From CAZRCZ01 sp964598765 (lineage in GTDB: Bacteria; Sumerlaeota; Sumerlaeia; MVZB01; JAJFLK01): a DNA stretch of 64,000 nucleotides. The notes below the pieces were generated by a model that was not told where the DNA came from, did not search any database, and saw only the letters and a program-made list of their open reading frames with translations. The stretch spans positions 3,791 to 67,790 of the forward strand of contig CAZRCZ010000024.1 of assembly GCA_964598765.1 (NCBI GenBank), in the 5' to 3' direction. Of the stretch, positions 42,461 through 52,000 are shown one piece after another; within the stretch, counting starts at the first letter, position 1, and each line of letters begins with the position of its first letter. Made by a program: the position numbers and the translations under genes.

Positions 42461-42844
42461 TCAAATCAGAAGGGTCTGGACGTAATCCAGAAGTTTGGTG
42501 ATCGCTTCAATCGTAGCCAACCGCTCAACGGGCGGCGCCGGCGACGCAAGTTCCTCATAGCGAAATTGCACCGCGAACTGCGTCAATGCCCTCAGTTCCC
42601 GAAAATCGCCCGTTTGTTCGCCCGACTCGTTGAGCAAACCGAGCAACTCCCCGAGATCGTGCCGAAGCGGGTATTCCAGACTTTTGGAAGTCGCCCAAGC
42701 TTTGAGCGCTTTTTCCGCCGCTTGTTGGGCGTGAAAGCCAAAAATCTCGATCTCGAAAACAGCGGGATCGGTCATCCCCGCCAATGCCTTCAAATCTTTG
42801 CGGGCGAGCGCCAAAAGTCGGCGCGCGTGTTCAAGGTCGTTCAT
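42461..42844 (-). CDS. HEPN-domain protein of a HEPN/MNT pair
   Basis: The 127-residue protein starts MNDLEHARRLLALARKDLKAL and contains the HEPN signature FHAQQAAEKALKAWATSKSLEYPLRHDLGELL. HEPN partners of minimal nucleotidyltransferases often act as toxins or ribonucleases; an R-x(4-6)-H motif marks active ones, and here only R-H-DLGEL is visible, so activity is uncertain. It overlaps the MNT gene by 14 nt. The open frame extends far upstream to 43141, but homology begins at ATG 42844. Confidence 0.85.
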   Translation of the reverse strand: MNDLEHARRLLALARKDLKALAGMTDPAVFEIEIFGFHAQQAAEKALKAWATSKSLEYPLRHDLGELLGLLNESGEQTGDFRELRALTQFAVQFRYEELASPAPPVERLATIEAITKLLDYVQTLLI

Positions 42845-43169
42845 AGACCAACCGGCCTTCCCGCCGGGCACGGGCGATGACGTGGTTGGTAGTATTACCC
42901 CAAAAATCCGCTTCGTCGCTTGAATAAACCAGAATGTCCTTATCCACGCCCACCGAGCCGACGGCGAGGGCGAGGCGATTCGCCTCGTCGAAACGGTTTC
43001 GGAGCGGACCGAATGGCTCCTGCTCGACGACCAACAGATCAACGTCCGAGTCCTCGCGGGGATTACCTCGTCCGCGCGAACCAAAAAGATAAATGCGCTC
43101 GGGGTGAGCCGCGTGAACGATCGCGGAAACCATTTTTTCAACGATCTCGTCGGAAAATACGCTTGGCAT
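42831..43169 (-). CDS. MNT-type minimal nucleotidyltransferase
   Basis: The 112-residue protein has the nucleotidyltransferase motif IYLFGSRGRGNPREDSDVDLLVVEQ (GSRGRG then DSDVDLL), the GS-x10-DxD form of MNT/MntA proteins. MNT proteins modify and neutralise their HEPN partner by adding nucleotides. The overlap with the HEPN gene indicates a coupled toxin-antitoxin-like module. Confidence 0.88.
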   Translation of the reverse strand: MPSVFSDEIVEKMVSAIVHAAHPERIYLFGSRGRGNPREDSDVDLLVVEQEPFGPLRNRFDEANRLALAVGSVGVDKDILVYSSDEADFWGNTTNHVIARARREGRLVYERP

Positions 43170-43193
43170 CTGGCTTACCGCACGCGTTCTGCT

Positions 43194-44639
43194 CTACGCA
43201 AACAATTCCATGATCGGTTTTCCCAAGCCGTCTTTCGTCACGTAGAACGGACGTTGTTCGATTTCGTAGCTGGTCTTGGGGGAAATGCCCATGGCGCGGT
43301 AGAGGGTCGCGTGGAGGTCCTCAATGTGGACGGGATTTTCGACGCTTTTGCAGGGGCGTTCGTCGGCGGTTTTGCCGTAGAGGAATCCCTTCTTCATTCC
43401 GCCGCCGAACATCAGCACGGAGCCGGCATCGGTGAAATGGCGGTGCATTCCGTAGTGCTTCATCTCGCTGATGACAGCGGGAACCTCGACCTGATTGGTG
43501 ACGGTTTTATCGGGTTTGCCCTCGGTCATCATGTCGCGGGAGAATTCGCTCGCCAAGACAATCAACGTGCGATTGAGCAAGCCGCGCTCCTCCAGATCGA
43601 GGACGAGTTGCGCGATCGGCGCGTCAATCGCCTTCTTCATGTCCACGAGGCGCGTGTTGCCGTTTTCGTGCGTGTCCCAATACTTGAACGGCTCGTATTC
43701 GCTCGTGACCTCGATGAACCGCGCTCCGGCTTCGGTCAACCGGCGGGCGAGAAGACAACCCAACCCGAATCGCCCGGTGTTATATTTGTCGTAGCTCGCC
43801 TTGGGTTCGAGCGCGAGATCGAACGCCTTGGCGGCGGGAGAAGTCAGAAGGCGGTGCGCGTTTTCCATCGAGCGCAGAAGCGATTCCTTCTGATACCCGC
43901 TTCCGTATTTGCCGACGGGACTTGAAGAAATTAGCTTCTTGTAAAGTTTGTCGCGATTCTCGAATCGTCCGGGAGTCATGCCGCCCGGAGGACGGACCGT
44001 CTCGACCGCCTGATCGGGATAAGCGATCATGAAGGGACCGTATTCGCTTCCGAGAAATCCGGCGGTGTGAAACGCCTTGAGTTCCTCCCCTTCCCCGACG
44101 TCGAGCCGCTGGCCGATGTCAATGAAGGCGGGAAGATCGGGGTTCTTGGGTCCGAGCGTCCGCGAGACGAACGCGCCGACATGGGGACAGGCAACCGTCT
44201 GCGGCGGCGCATAGCCCGTGTGCCAATGATATTGATGGCGCGAGTGAAGAATGAATCCCAAATCGCCGGCGGTGTAGGTGCGGATAAGCGTCGCGCGGTC
44301 CATGACCTTTGCGATGTTTTCCAGACCCTGCGAAATCTTGATGTTATCCACGACGGTGTCAATCGCGGGGAAGGTCGAGAGGACGCGGTTCGGATCGAGT
44401 CCCTTTTCGTAGGGGGTGAATCGTTTGGGATCGAACGTTTCAGTGTGCGCCATGCCGCCGGCCATCCAGAGGATGATGAGCGTGTCGGCGGTCGGCGTGA
44501 TTTTTTCGAGCGGCTCGGCGGAGGGCAAAAGCCTCGGGGCGCCCGCAGTCAAGGCCGAAAGCGTCGCGGCGGATGCGATCTTCAAGAAATCGCGGCGATC
44601 TTGTTGATTGAGAAGTATCGAGCAGTCGGTTCGATTCAC
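43194..44639 (-). CDS. Tat-exported DUF1501 protein
   Basis: The 481-residue protein has a Tat signal (DRRDFLKIASAATLSALTAG) and the DUF1501 blocks ADTLIILWMAGGMAHTETFDPK, MDRATLIRTYTAGD and LDLEERGLLNRTLIVLASEFSRDMM. It ends with the region MFGGGMKKGFLYGKTAD and PVHIEDLHATLYRAMGI. DUF1501 belongs to the alkaline-phosphatase/sulfatase fold and is plentiful in Planctomycetes, usually paired with a DUF1549/DUF1553 cytochrome protein. Here a different cytochrome-containing protein lies divergently next to it. The substrate is unknown. Confidence 0.9.
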   Translation of the reverse strand: MNRTDCSILLNQQDRRDFLKIASAATLSALTAGAPRLLPSAEPLEKITPTADTLIILWMAGGMAHTETFDPKRFTPYEKGLDPNRVLSTFPAIDTVVDNIKISQGLENIAKVMDRATLIRTYTAGDLGFILHSRHQYHWHTGYAPPQTVACPHVGAFVSRTLGPKNPDLPAFIDIGQRLDVGEGEELKAFHTAGFLGSEYGPFMIAYPDQAVETVRPPGGMTPGRFENRDKLYKKLISSSPVGKYGSGYQKESLLRSMENAHRLLTSPAAKAFDLALEPKASYDKYNTGRFGLGCLLARRLTEAGARFIEVTSEYEPFKYWDTHENGNTRLVDMKKAIDAPIAQLVLDLEERGLLNRTLIVLASEFSRDMMTEGKPDKTVTNQVEVPAVISEMKHYGMHRHFTDAGSVLMFGGGMKKGFLYGKTADERPCKSVENPVHIEDLHATLYRAMGISPKTSYEIEQRPFYVTKDGLGKPIMELFA

Positions 44640-44783
44640 GACGAGTCTCCATCGGCAATTTTACGCTCAATCCCGCGCAGTTCAAGGATTTTGCCGAAAA
44701 AATGTTCCGCCCGAAAATGATTTCATCTTTAGCCAAACCCAAAACTTAAATTGCTGGTCATCCCTATAGTTGCGTGGGAGGGC

Positions 44784-44812
44784 TTGCAAGTCCTCGGTAA
44801 TCGGATTAGAAT
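44784..44812 (+). promoter_or_regulatory. Sigma70-like promoter
   Basis: TTGCAA (44784-44789), a 17-nt spacer and TAGAAT (44807-44812) resemble -35 and -10 boxes. Transcription would begin near 44819, giving a short leader before the AAAGGAG and ATG at 44848. Read by eye only. Confidence 0.4.
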
Positions 44813-44847
44813 AACGTTCGATGGTTCATTTCAAAGGAGATAAACCC

Positions 44848-46152
44848 ATGATGATGCCTCGATGGATGAAGACCGCGATTCTCGCCTTGGGTGGAATTGC
44901 GTTGGGGAGCTACGCCGCCGGAGCGCGGGCCGACGACACGGCCTCGGAAACCGGCGTGACGTTCTATAAGGACATTCTTCCGATTTTGCAATCCAACTGC
45001 CAAAATTGCCATCGTCAAGCCGGACAGAACCTTTCCGGCATGATCGCGCCGATGGGATTGATGAGCTACGAAGAGGTCCGTCCGTGGGCGAAATCCATCG
45101 CGAAGGTCGTCAAGGAACGGCAGATGCCCCCTTGGCACGCCACTCCGCAATTTCACGGCATATTCCGCAATGAGCGGACGTTGACCGAGGAGCAAATCAG
45201 CACGCTCGTCAAGTGGGTTCAGAACGGATCTCCCGCGGGACGCGCCGAAGAGGCACCGGCCCCCAAAGTTTTCACCAGCGTGGACGGATGGACCATCGGC
45301 AAGCCCGATTTGATCGTCACGCCGGAAAAACCGTATTTCGTCAAGGATGACGTTTGGGACCAATATCAGAATATCCCCATCAAGCTGACCGAAGCCCAGC
45401 TTCCCGAAGACCGCTACATCAAGGCGTTGGAATTCCGCCCCGGAAACAAGGTCGTTCATCACATCATCGCCTTCGCCCACGCTCCGGGGGACGATATGGC
45501 GATGGATCGCGGGATGATCGGCGGGATGGCTCCCGGAACCGACCCGACGACTTTGCAGGATGGATACGGCCTTCTTCTTAAGAAGGGATCAACGGTCATT
45601 TTTCAGATGCATTACCATAAGGAGAAAGGCGCGGGAACGGGGGTTGAGGAGCGATCCGAGATGGCGTTGAAATTCTACGACAAGCCCGTGGCGCACGCCG
45701 TTCACATCGAGCCGATCAGCAACGGACGGTTCGAAATTCCTCCGTTCACCTCGAATTGGAAGGTCGGGATGGGACGGACGTTTGACAGGGACATCATCAT
45801 TACGTCGCTTCTTCCGCACACGCATCTTCGCGGGACCGCCGCGAAATACGTGGCGTTCTACCCCGACGGCAAAGAGGAAACGTTGCTCGAAGTTCCGAGC
45901 TACGATTTCAACTGGCAGACCGATTACATGTTCAAGGAACCGAAGAGGATTCCCGCCGGAACGCGGATCGAGGCGACGATGGTGTATGACAACTCCGCCG
46001 AGCGGCAAAAGCGCGCTCCCGAGGTTGATCCCACGCGCGCGGTTCGTTTCGGCGGCCCCACGACCGACGAGATGGACCTCGCTTGGATGACCTACACCGA
46101 AACCGAACCGATCAAAACGCCCGCCGCCGTCGCGTCGGGAGCGGGACAATAA
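44848..46152 (+). CDS. Cytochrome c/copper type II monooxygenase-like fusion protein
   Basis: The 434-residue exported protein has a signal peptide (AILALGGIALGSYAAGARA), a cytochrome-like N-terminal domain with a single haem c motif CQNCH at residues 51-55 in FYKDILPILQSNCQNCHRQAG, then MPPWHATPQFHGIF. The C-terminal part resembles the copper-binding PHM/DBM fold: GNKVVHHIIAFAHAP, VIFQMHYHKEKG and LLPHTHLRGTAAKYVAFYPDG give repeated His pairs. The domain pair occurs in uncharacterised proteins of Acidobacteria- and Planctomycetes-like bacteria. AAAGGAG before ATG 44848 decides the start. The oxidation substrate is unknown. Confidence 0.85.
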   Translation: MMMPRWMKTAILALGGIALGSYAAGARADDTASETGVTFYKDILPILQSNCQNCHRQAGQNLSGMIAPMGLMSYEEVRPWAKSIAKVVKERQMPPWHATPQFHGIFRNERTLTEEQISTLVKWVQNGSPAGRAEEAPAPKVFTSVDGWTIGKPDLIVTPEKPYFVKDDVWDQYQNIPIKLTEAQLPEDRYIKALEFRPGNKVVHHIIAFAHAPGDDMAMDRGMIGGMAPGTDPTTLQDGYGLLLKKGSTVIFQMHYHKEKGAGTGVEERSEMALKFYDKPVAHAVHIEPISNGRFEIPPFTSNWKVGMGRTFDRDIIITSLLPHTHLRGTAAKYVAFYPDGKEETLLEVPSYDFNWQTDYMFKEPKRIPAGTRIEATMVYDNSAERQKRAPEVDPTRAVRFGGPTTDEMDLAWMTYTETEPIKTPAAVASGAGQ

Positions 46153-46167
46153 CGGAATTTTGCGGGA

Positions 46168-46839
46168 ATGAAGATCATCACAAATTCTTGGACTCTTCTC
46201 GCGGCGATAGCGTTGTGCGGAGTGATTGAGTGCCCGAGGAATGTTCGGGCGCAGAATCAGGACGCCTCCGCGACAAGCGGCGCCGAAGGGAGCGGCTCGC
46301 GCGCCGGCGCCCGCGCGCGTCGGGAACGCGGCGCGTTCGGAACGACCACGCTCCGGTTCTCCGACAAAGAGGTCCGAATCATGTTCGGCAAATCCTCCGC
46401 CAAGGGAGCAAGCTACGAACAACTGGCCAAAACCAAGGACGGCGCGATCCTCCGTTTTCTCGATCAGTCCCCTCCCAAGCTGACGACGCAGACCGATCTC
46501 AAATTCGGCGACAAGGTGATCAAGAGAGGAAACGTTTCCAAAGATTACCCGGGGGTCTATGCCCTTTGGCTGAAAAGAGTCGGCGACGGATGGCATTTGG
46601 TTTTCAACAACGAGGCCGACGTTTTTGGAACGATGCACGATCCCAAGGCCGATGCCGCCGAGGTGCCGATCACCGCGAGCAAGAGCGCGACGGAAACGCC
46701 GAATTTCACCGTCGAACTCAAGCTGGAAGGAACGACCGGAGTCTTGCGAATTGCGTGGGGTTCGCAAGAGTGGACGACGAAGTTTGAGGAAGCGGCTCCT
46801 CCCGCACCCGAGCAAAAACCCGCCAAGCCCGCGAAGTAG
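46168..46839 (+). CDS. Exported DUF2911 protein
   Basis: The 223-residue protein has an N-terminal signal (WTLLAAIALCGVIECPRNVRAQ), a short Gly/Arg-rich linker (GSGSRAGARARRERGA), then the DUF2911 region: VRIMFGKSSAKGASYEQLAK, GVYALWLKRVGDGWHLVFNNEADVFGTMHDPKADAAEVPI and FTVELKLEGTTGVLRIAWG. A Pro/Ala/Lys tail ends it. DUF2911 proteins are beta-sandwich exported proteins without known activity. The gene starts 15 nt after the cytochrome fusion and is likely in its operon. Confidence 0.85.
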   Translation: MKIITNSWTLLAAIALCGVIECPRNVRAQNQDASATSGAEGSGSRAGARARRERGAFGTTTLRFSDKEVRIMFGKSSAKGASYEQLAKTKDGAILRFLDQSPPKLTTQTDLKFGDKVIKRGNVSKDYPGVYALWLKRVGDGWHLVFNNEADVFGTMHDPKADAAEVPITASKSATETPNFTVELKLEGTTGVLRIAWGSQEWTTKFEEAAPPAPEQKPAKPAK

Positions 46840-46907
46840 AAATCCGCGCGTCTTCTTCCTCTCCCCTGCCCTAGCTTTTTGAAATCCGAAAAGCTAAACT
46901 GCCCGCC

Positions 46908-47363
46908 ATGACACTCCTCGAACGCCTCAACGATGAAATCAAAGCGGCGATGCTGGCCAAGAACAGCGCGCGGTTGTCCTCCCTGCGGCTGATGAAAAGC
47001 GAACTGATGAAGGCCGAGGTGGATCAAGGCAAGGAACTGAGCGCCGAGGGAGCAATCAAAATTCTCAATCGCATGGTCAAGCAAAGGCGCGACTCGATCG
47101 AACAATTTCGCGCCGCCAGTCGCAACGATCTTGCCGACAAGGACGAGGCGGAGATGAAGGTCATCGAGAGTTTTCTCCCTGCGCCCATTTCCATGGAGCA
47201 AATTGACAAGGTCATAGACGAAACATTGGCAGAAATCGGCCCCGTCTCGTCCAACACGACCACCGGCATGTTGATGGGGCGGGTCATGGGCAAACTGAAG
47301 GCCACGGGCTTGTCGTTCGAAGCGCGGGCCGTGAGCGACCGCATCTTGCAACGTCTCCAATGA
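46908..47363 (+). CDS. GatB/YqeY-family protein
   Basis: The 151-residue protein has the full YqeY layout: LLERLNDEIKAAMLAKNSARLSSLRLMKSELMKAEVDQG, ILNRMVKQRRDSIEQFRAASRNDLADKDEAEMKVIESFLP and the C-terminal TTGMLMGRVMGKLKATGL. The family shares the tail domain of GatB and may act near tRNA-dependent amidation. A tagctttt/aaaagcta hairpin (46872-46896) lies just upstream. It overlaps the next gene by 4 nt (ATGA). Confidence 0.93.
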   Translation: MTLLERLNDEIKAAMLAKNSARLSSLRLMKSELMKAEVDQGKELSAEGAIKILNRMVKQRRDSIEQFRAASRNDLADKDEAEMKVIESFLPAPISMEQIDKVIDETLAEIGPVSSNTTTGMLMGRVMGKLKATGLSFEARAVSDRILQRLQ

Positions 47364-48973
47364 AATCCGGCGAGCGTTACGGATTCGGTTGGCTGGCGGT
47401 TGTCCTCGCCGTCGGCGTGATCGTTCGTCTCTCCCCCGCTCTTTTTGAAATTCCGCTCGGACGCGATATCATCGAATACCGAAATATCGCGGAGAATCTC
47501 CAAAAGGGAAAAAGTTTCACGCTCGACATCAAGGCGTATCACGCCGTTGCGACGCCGGTTCGTCATTATTCCGGCTACGACCGCGCGCCGCTTTTTCCGT
47601 TGGTTCTCCGTGGCCTCCAATTTTTCCTTTCGCCCGAAATGGCGGGCCGCGTGGTCGGTCCCGCGCTTTTTCTTCTCATTCTCATTTTGGCTTATGACTT
47701 GGTCCAGCGCGCTCAATCGGCGCAAGCCGCATTCTGGACGGGACTGCTCGTCGCGGTTCATCCCAACCTTGTGGAAATTTCGCTCATTCCGCTGACCGAA
47801 ATTCTGACGCTTTTCTTGCTGACCCTCGCGTTGTGGGGATATTTTCGGCGCGAATCTCCGCTCCTCACCGGCTTGGCTTGCGCGCTCGCGTTCATGACCC
47901 ATCCAAGTTCGCTCCTAGTGTCGGTGGTATTCGGCGCGGCTTATTTCTTGCGGTTTTCGCGCCAGTCATGCGCATCCTCCCGCTTTGAATTTCCCATATT
48001 TCTTGGGATGGCTCTCTTGGGTCCGATCGGACTCGCCGTCATCAACTTCGCCTCCGGTGCGCCGATCTTTTTGACGCCGCAAAACTTTTTGCTCCGCGAA
48101 CTGAGTTTCACCGACCATCTCCATTACTTTCATCAAGGCAGGGTCTATTCCTCGACTTGGGCGTTGCTTGCCGATCAACCCGGCGCGGTGATCAAAAAGA
48201 TTCTCAAGAACGGCTATTACTATTTGAAGACGTTCGGCGGGACGAATGGAGGGTTGGGCATTCTGCTCCCCGGCCTTGTTCTTGCTTCCTGTTGGATAGC
48301 CATCGTTCCCCGCGCTCGCCGCTACTTCCTACCGGCGGCGCTCGCTTTGACTCAATTGGCTTTTATCACCTGCATCTGGCCAACATTCGATGCGGAAAGA
48401 TTTTTGGGGAGCGTTTATCTCAACACAATTTTTTTCACCGGATTGGGAATTTCGATTGCCTCGTCGGCGTTGAAGGAAAGAATTCCCGATTCTCCTGCCC
48501 GACACGCGATGACCGTCTTTCTTAGTACCGTTATTCTCCTCTGGCTGGTTCAGGACGCCGACCGATCCTATCAGGCATGGCGCGAATGGACGATGGGAAG
48601 TCCCTATTCCAACAACCTCGAAGCCCTCTGGCAAAACGAATCGGTGAAAAACATTGAGAACGACTTGAAGATTCTGCGAGATCGCGGAGCGTTCACGGAC
48701 GACACCATCATCGCCTCCAACGAGCCGTGGCTCGCGCACCAGATCGCCCATTGTCCGACGGTCATCATTCCCTACGACCTTGAGCGGAATGAGTGGATGG
48801 ATTTCCTCGACCGATGGAAGGCGCGATACGTTTTGATCCACCGGGGCGATTGGCCGAACGGGTCAATGAACCATCTGAACGAATTGGAGCAATCGCTCGC
48901 CGTCCGGCAATGGAAGAGAATTCCCGAACAGGGAGAATTGGATTTGTGGCAAAACCCCCACAACGGGACCTAA
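47360..48973 (+). CDS. GT-C-like polytopic membrane glycosyltransferase
   Basis: The 537-residue protein has about ten membrane segments and the GT-C-type acidic first loop LGRDIIEYRNIAENLQKGKSF, followed by YDRAPLFPLVLRGLQFF, the region that lines the active site in Arnt/PMT enzymes. A soluble end with TIIASNEPWLAHQIA follows. It probably moves a sugar from polyprenyl phosphate to an outer-face acceptor. It is translationally coupled to yqeY by an ATGA overlap, an odd pairing with no known functional reason. Confidence 0.72.
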   Translation: MKSGERYGFGWLAVVLAVGVIVRLSPALFEIPLGRDIIEYRNIAENLQKGKSFTLDIKAYHAVATPVRHYSGYDRAPLFPLVLRGLQFFLSPEMAGRVVGPALFLLILILAYDLVQRAQSAQAAFWTGLLVAVHPNLVEISLIPLTEILTLFLLTLALWGYFRRESPLLTGLACALAFMTHPSSLLVSVVFGAAYFLRFSRQSCASSRFEFPIFLGMALLGPIGLAVINFASGAPIFLTPQNFLLRELSFTDHLHYFHQGRVYSSTWALLADQPGAVIKKILKNGYYYLKTFGGTNGGLGILLPGLVLASCWIAIVPRARRYFLPAALALTQLAFITCIWPTFDAERFLGSVYLNTIFFTGLGISIASSALKERIPDSPARHAMTVFLSTVILLWLVQDADRSYQAWREWTMGSPYSNNLEALWQNESVKNIENDLKILRDRGAFTDDTIIASNEPWLAHQIAHCPTVIIPYDLERNEWMDFLDRWKARYVLIHRGDWPNGSMNHLNELEQSLAVRQWKRIPEQGELDLWQNPHNGT

Positions 48974-49023
48974 GGAAAGCGCTCGCGTTCAGACGCTTGC
49001 CACGATCCGTCACCCGCGATGCG

Positions 49024-52000
49024 TCAAGCCACGGGAGTTTCCAACGCCGCGCGAAGTTCCTCCACCGACTGAAACCGGTCATCCGGATTTTTCTCCACGC
49101 ATTTATAAATGATCTTCTTTAATTGCTCGGAAATGTTTTCCGTGATCGGCGGAACGGGCTTATGAAGGTGTTGATACTCGATGTTCCCTTCGTGGAACGG
49201 AGGATTTCCGGTGACCAACTCGTAGAGCATGATGCCGAGCGCGTAGATGTCGGCGCGTTGGTCCACGGATCGTCCGTCAATTTGCTCGGGAGACATGTAG
49301 AGGGGCGTGCCGACGATCATCGTTCCGGTGTTGCTGGCGGCGGCGTCGAGCATCTTGGCGATTCCGAAGTCGGTGATTTTGACCTGATTCTTTCCTTCGA
49401 TCATGATGTTGGCGGGCTTGATGTCACGGTGAACGATGCCAAGTTTGTGCGCGTAGGCCAACGCCTCGCAAATTTGCTTGAGATATTCCCGGACCATCTC
49501 CTCGTCCATGACCGAATGACGCCCCAAAAGGGTCCGCAAATCCTCTCCCTCGATGTATTCCATCGAAATGACCTTGTGCTCCAAGTCATAAAAGTCATGG
49601 ATGCGGACAATGTGGCCGTGCGTGAGACGGCGCGCGGATTTCGCCTCGCTCTTGAAACGCTTCACCGACTGGGGATCGGCGCAGAGGAAATCATTGAGAA
49701 CCTTGATCGCGACGACTTCGTCCAAGATGCGGTCGCGGGCCTTATAGACGATGCCCATGGATCCGCGATTGATTTCTTCCAATAGCTCGAACCGATCCAC
49801 TAAGACTTTGGGAGCCGGAGTTGCCTCTTCCAGCGGACTGTCGGGCGCGCCGTAGCGCTCATCCTGCAAAAGTCCGACGCGATAGGTGATTTTTTTAAGC
49901 CGGTCGGCGCAATCGCGGTAATGAATGTCCGCGCCATACAAGCGCTCGAGAACGTGCTGGGCGTGAACCAACTCGTCGGCCTGTTCCATATCGGCGGAAA
50001 GACGGTAGAGAATATCCTTCATCTCTTCGTCCACGGGCAAGGTTTTGAATTTCTGCCACGAAAGATAGCGCAGTCCCTTTTGCCAGAAACAATAACCGAG
50101 CACCTTGGTCGCGCGCTCGCGATGCTCGGGAACCTGAACCAGATGCTGAAGGAGCGAAATGGCGTCGTCGAGTTCGCCCTTGCGGAGATAAAGTTTGACC
50201 AATTTGAATTGGGTTGCCGCGTCGGGGTGATCGGTCAGAATGCGCTCATAAACCATGGAAAGCTGGTCGAGGACGGCGGGGACCGATTCCTCCTCGCGCT
50301 TGGTGATGAATTCCAAATCGGCCATCGCAAATTCGTAATCTCCCAGCGAACAGGAGAGGGAGGCTCGCTCGCGCCGCGCCGCGACATAATTTGGAAAATT
50401 GGAGCAGAGAAGATTGAACATCTCCAAATGCTCCGATCCGGCATCCGGCCTCTGCTCCCTCATGAGGGACAAGGCGGCCAGCGCGTCTTCCGGCTGTTTG
50501 TTAAGATTCAAAAACCGGACCCTGAACGCTTGAATGCCGGGATCGCTTTCGTTTTCCTTGCAGAATTGCAGAAAAGTCTCGCGCCTTCGGGTATAGGTCT
50601 CGCACGCCGCCTCGTCATTTCGACCCGCCGACACGAAATCAAAAACCTCCTTCAAGGTTTCCGGCGGATTTATCTTCACCGATGGAGGGGAAGCGCTCAT
50701 CGCGGATGAAGACTCGCCCGTCGAAACCGCGGCTTTGCGTCTCCATGCCGAACCCGAAGGGGGAGGGGAAAGCGGCTCGGGAGGACCGGCCGCATCGGAA
50801 ATTTGGCGCGGCGCCGATTCTCGTGGCGGAGCAGTAGGGGACGCGACCTCCGCGCTTTTGGAAGTCGGCGACGACGGAGGAACTTCAACTGCGTCGGAAG
50901 AAACGGACGATGCCTCCTTCTTTCTTCCCTTCGTGTCAACTTCGGCAAAAGTGGAGGCATAATCCACCCTCCTGCCGGTATCTTCTTCGGAGACCGAGGC
51001 TGGGCGCGCCGGCGGCGTTTCCCCCGGCTTGGCCGAGGCGGGGCGAAGGATTTTTTCGCGGGCTCCGGGCGTGACCTCGCCGCCGCGTCTTCGCCGCCGT
51101 TTACGGCGCCCCGCGCTGGCGGTGTGCTGGGCGCGGCGCTCGTCGGCGTTGAGGTAGGTGCAACTGGTCACCAACTTTTGTTCCTTGCCGCTGTGGGCTT
51201 CGGTCGCCGAAATCTCGACCACGCCGTCGGCGTTCACGAAAATCTCGACCCGGATGCGGGGCTGGCCCGCGCGCGATTCCGGAATCCCCGAAAGAGTGAA
51301 CTTGCCCAAACTGCGGCATTCGCTCGCCTTGGGTTCCTCTCCTTGAAGCAGATGAATGTTCACCATCGTTTGATTGTCTTCGGTCGTCGTGAAGGTCTTG
51401 AACGCCTTGATCGGAATCGTCGAATTCTTCTCGATGATGACGCTCTTCTGATTTCCTTTGACTTCGATTCCGAGCGTATGTGGCGTCACGTCGAGAAGCA
51501 CAACTTCTTCAAGCTCGCCGGAAAGGACCGCTCCCTGCATCGCCGCGCCGATGGCCACGACTTCGTCGGGATTGACCCCGCGGAAAGGAGCCGCGCCGAA
51601 ATAATCCTCGACCATGTCTTGAACCAACGGAATCCGCGTCGTTCCGCCGACCAAGATGACTTTCGTCACTTGAGATTTTCGGAGATTCGCCTCCTTGAGT
51701 CCCTGGGTGCACCACTGAAGCGACTCGCTGATGTAGGACTCGATCAGGTCTTCCAAGGTTTCGCGCTTGATCGTCTCTTCCATATGGAGAGGTTTGCCAT
51801 CCACCGTGGCGATGAACGGCAGGCGTACGACCGCGCTGAACGACGTGGAGAGCTCACACTTGGCGCGTTCAGCCTCGTCCTTGAGCCTCCGAAGAGTGAC
51901 CGGATCGGATCGCAAATCCAATCCGTTGGCCTTCTGAAAATTTTCGGCCAGATGATCCACCAAGGCCATGTCCAGATCATCCCCTCCCAACCGACTGTTG

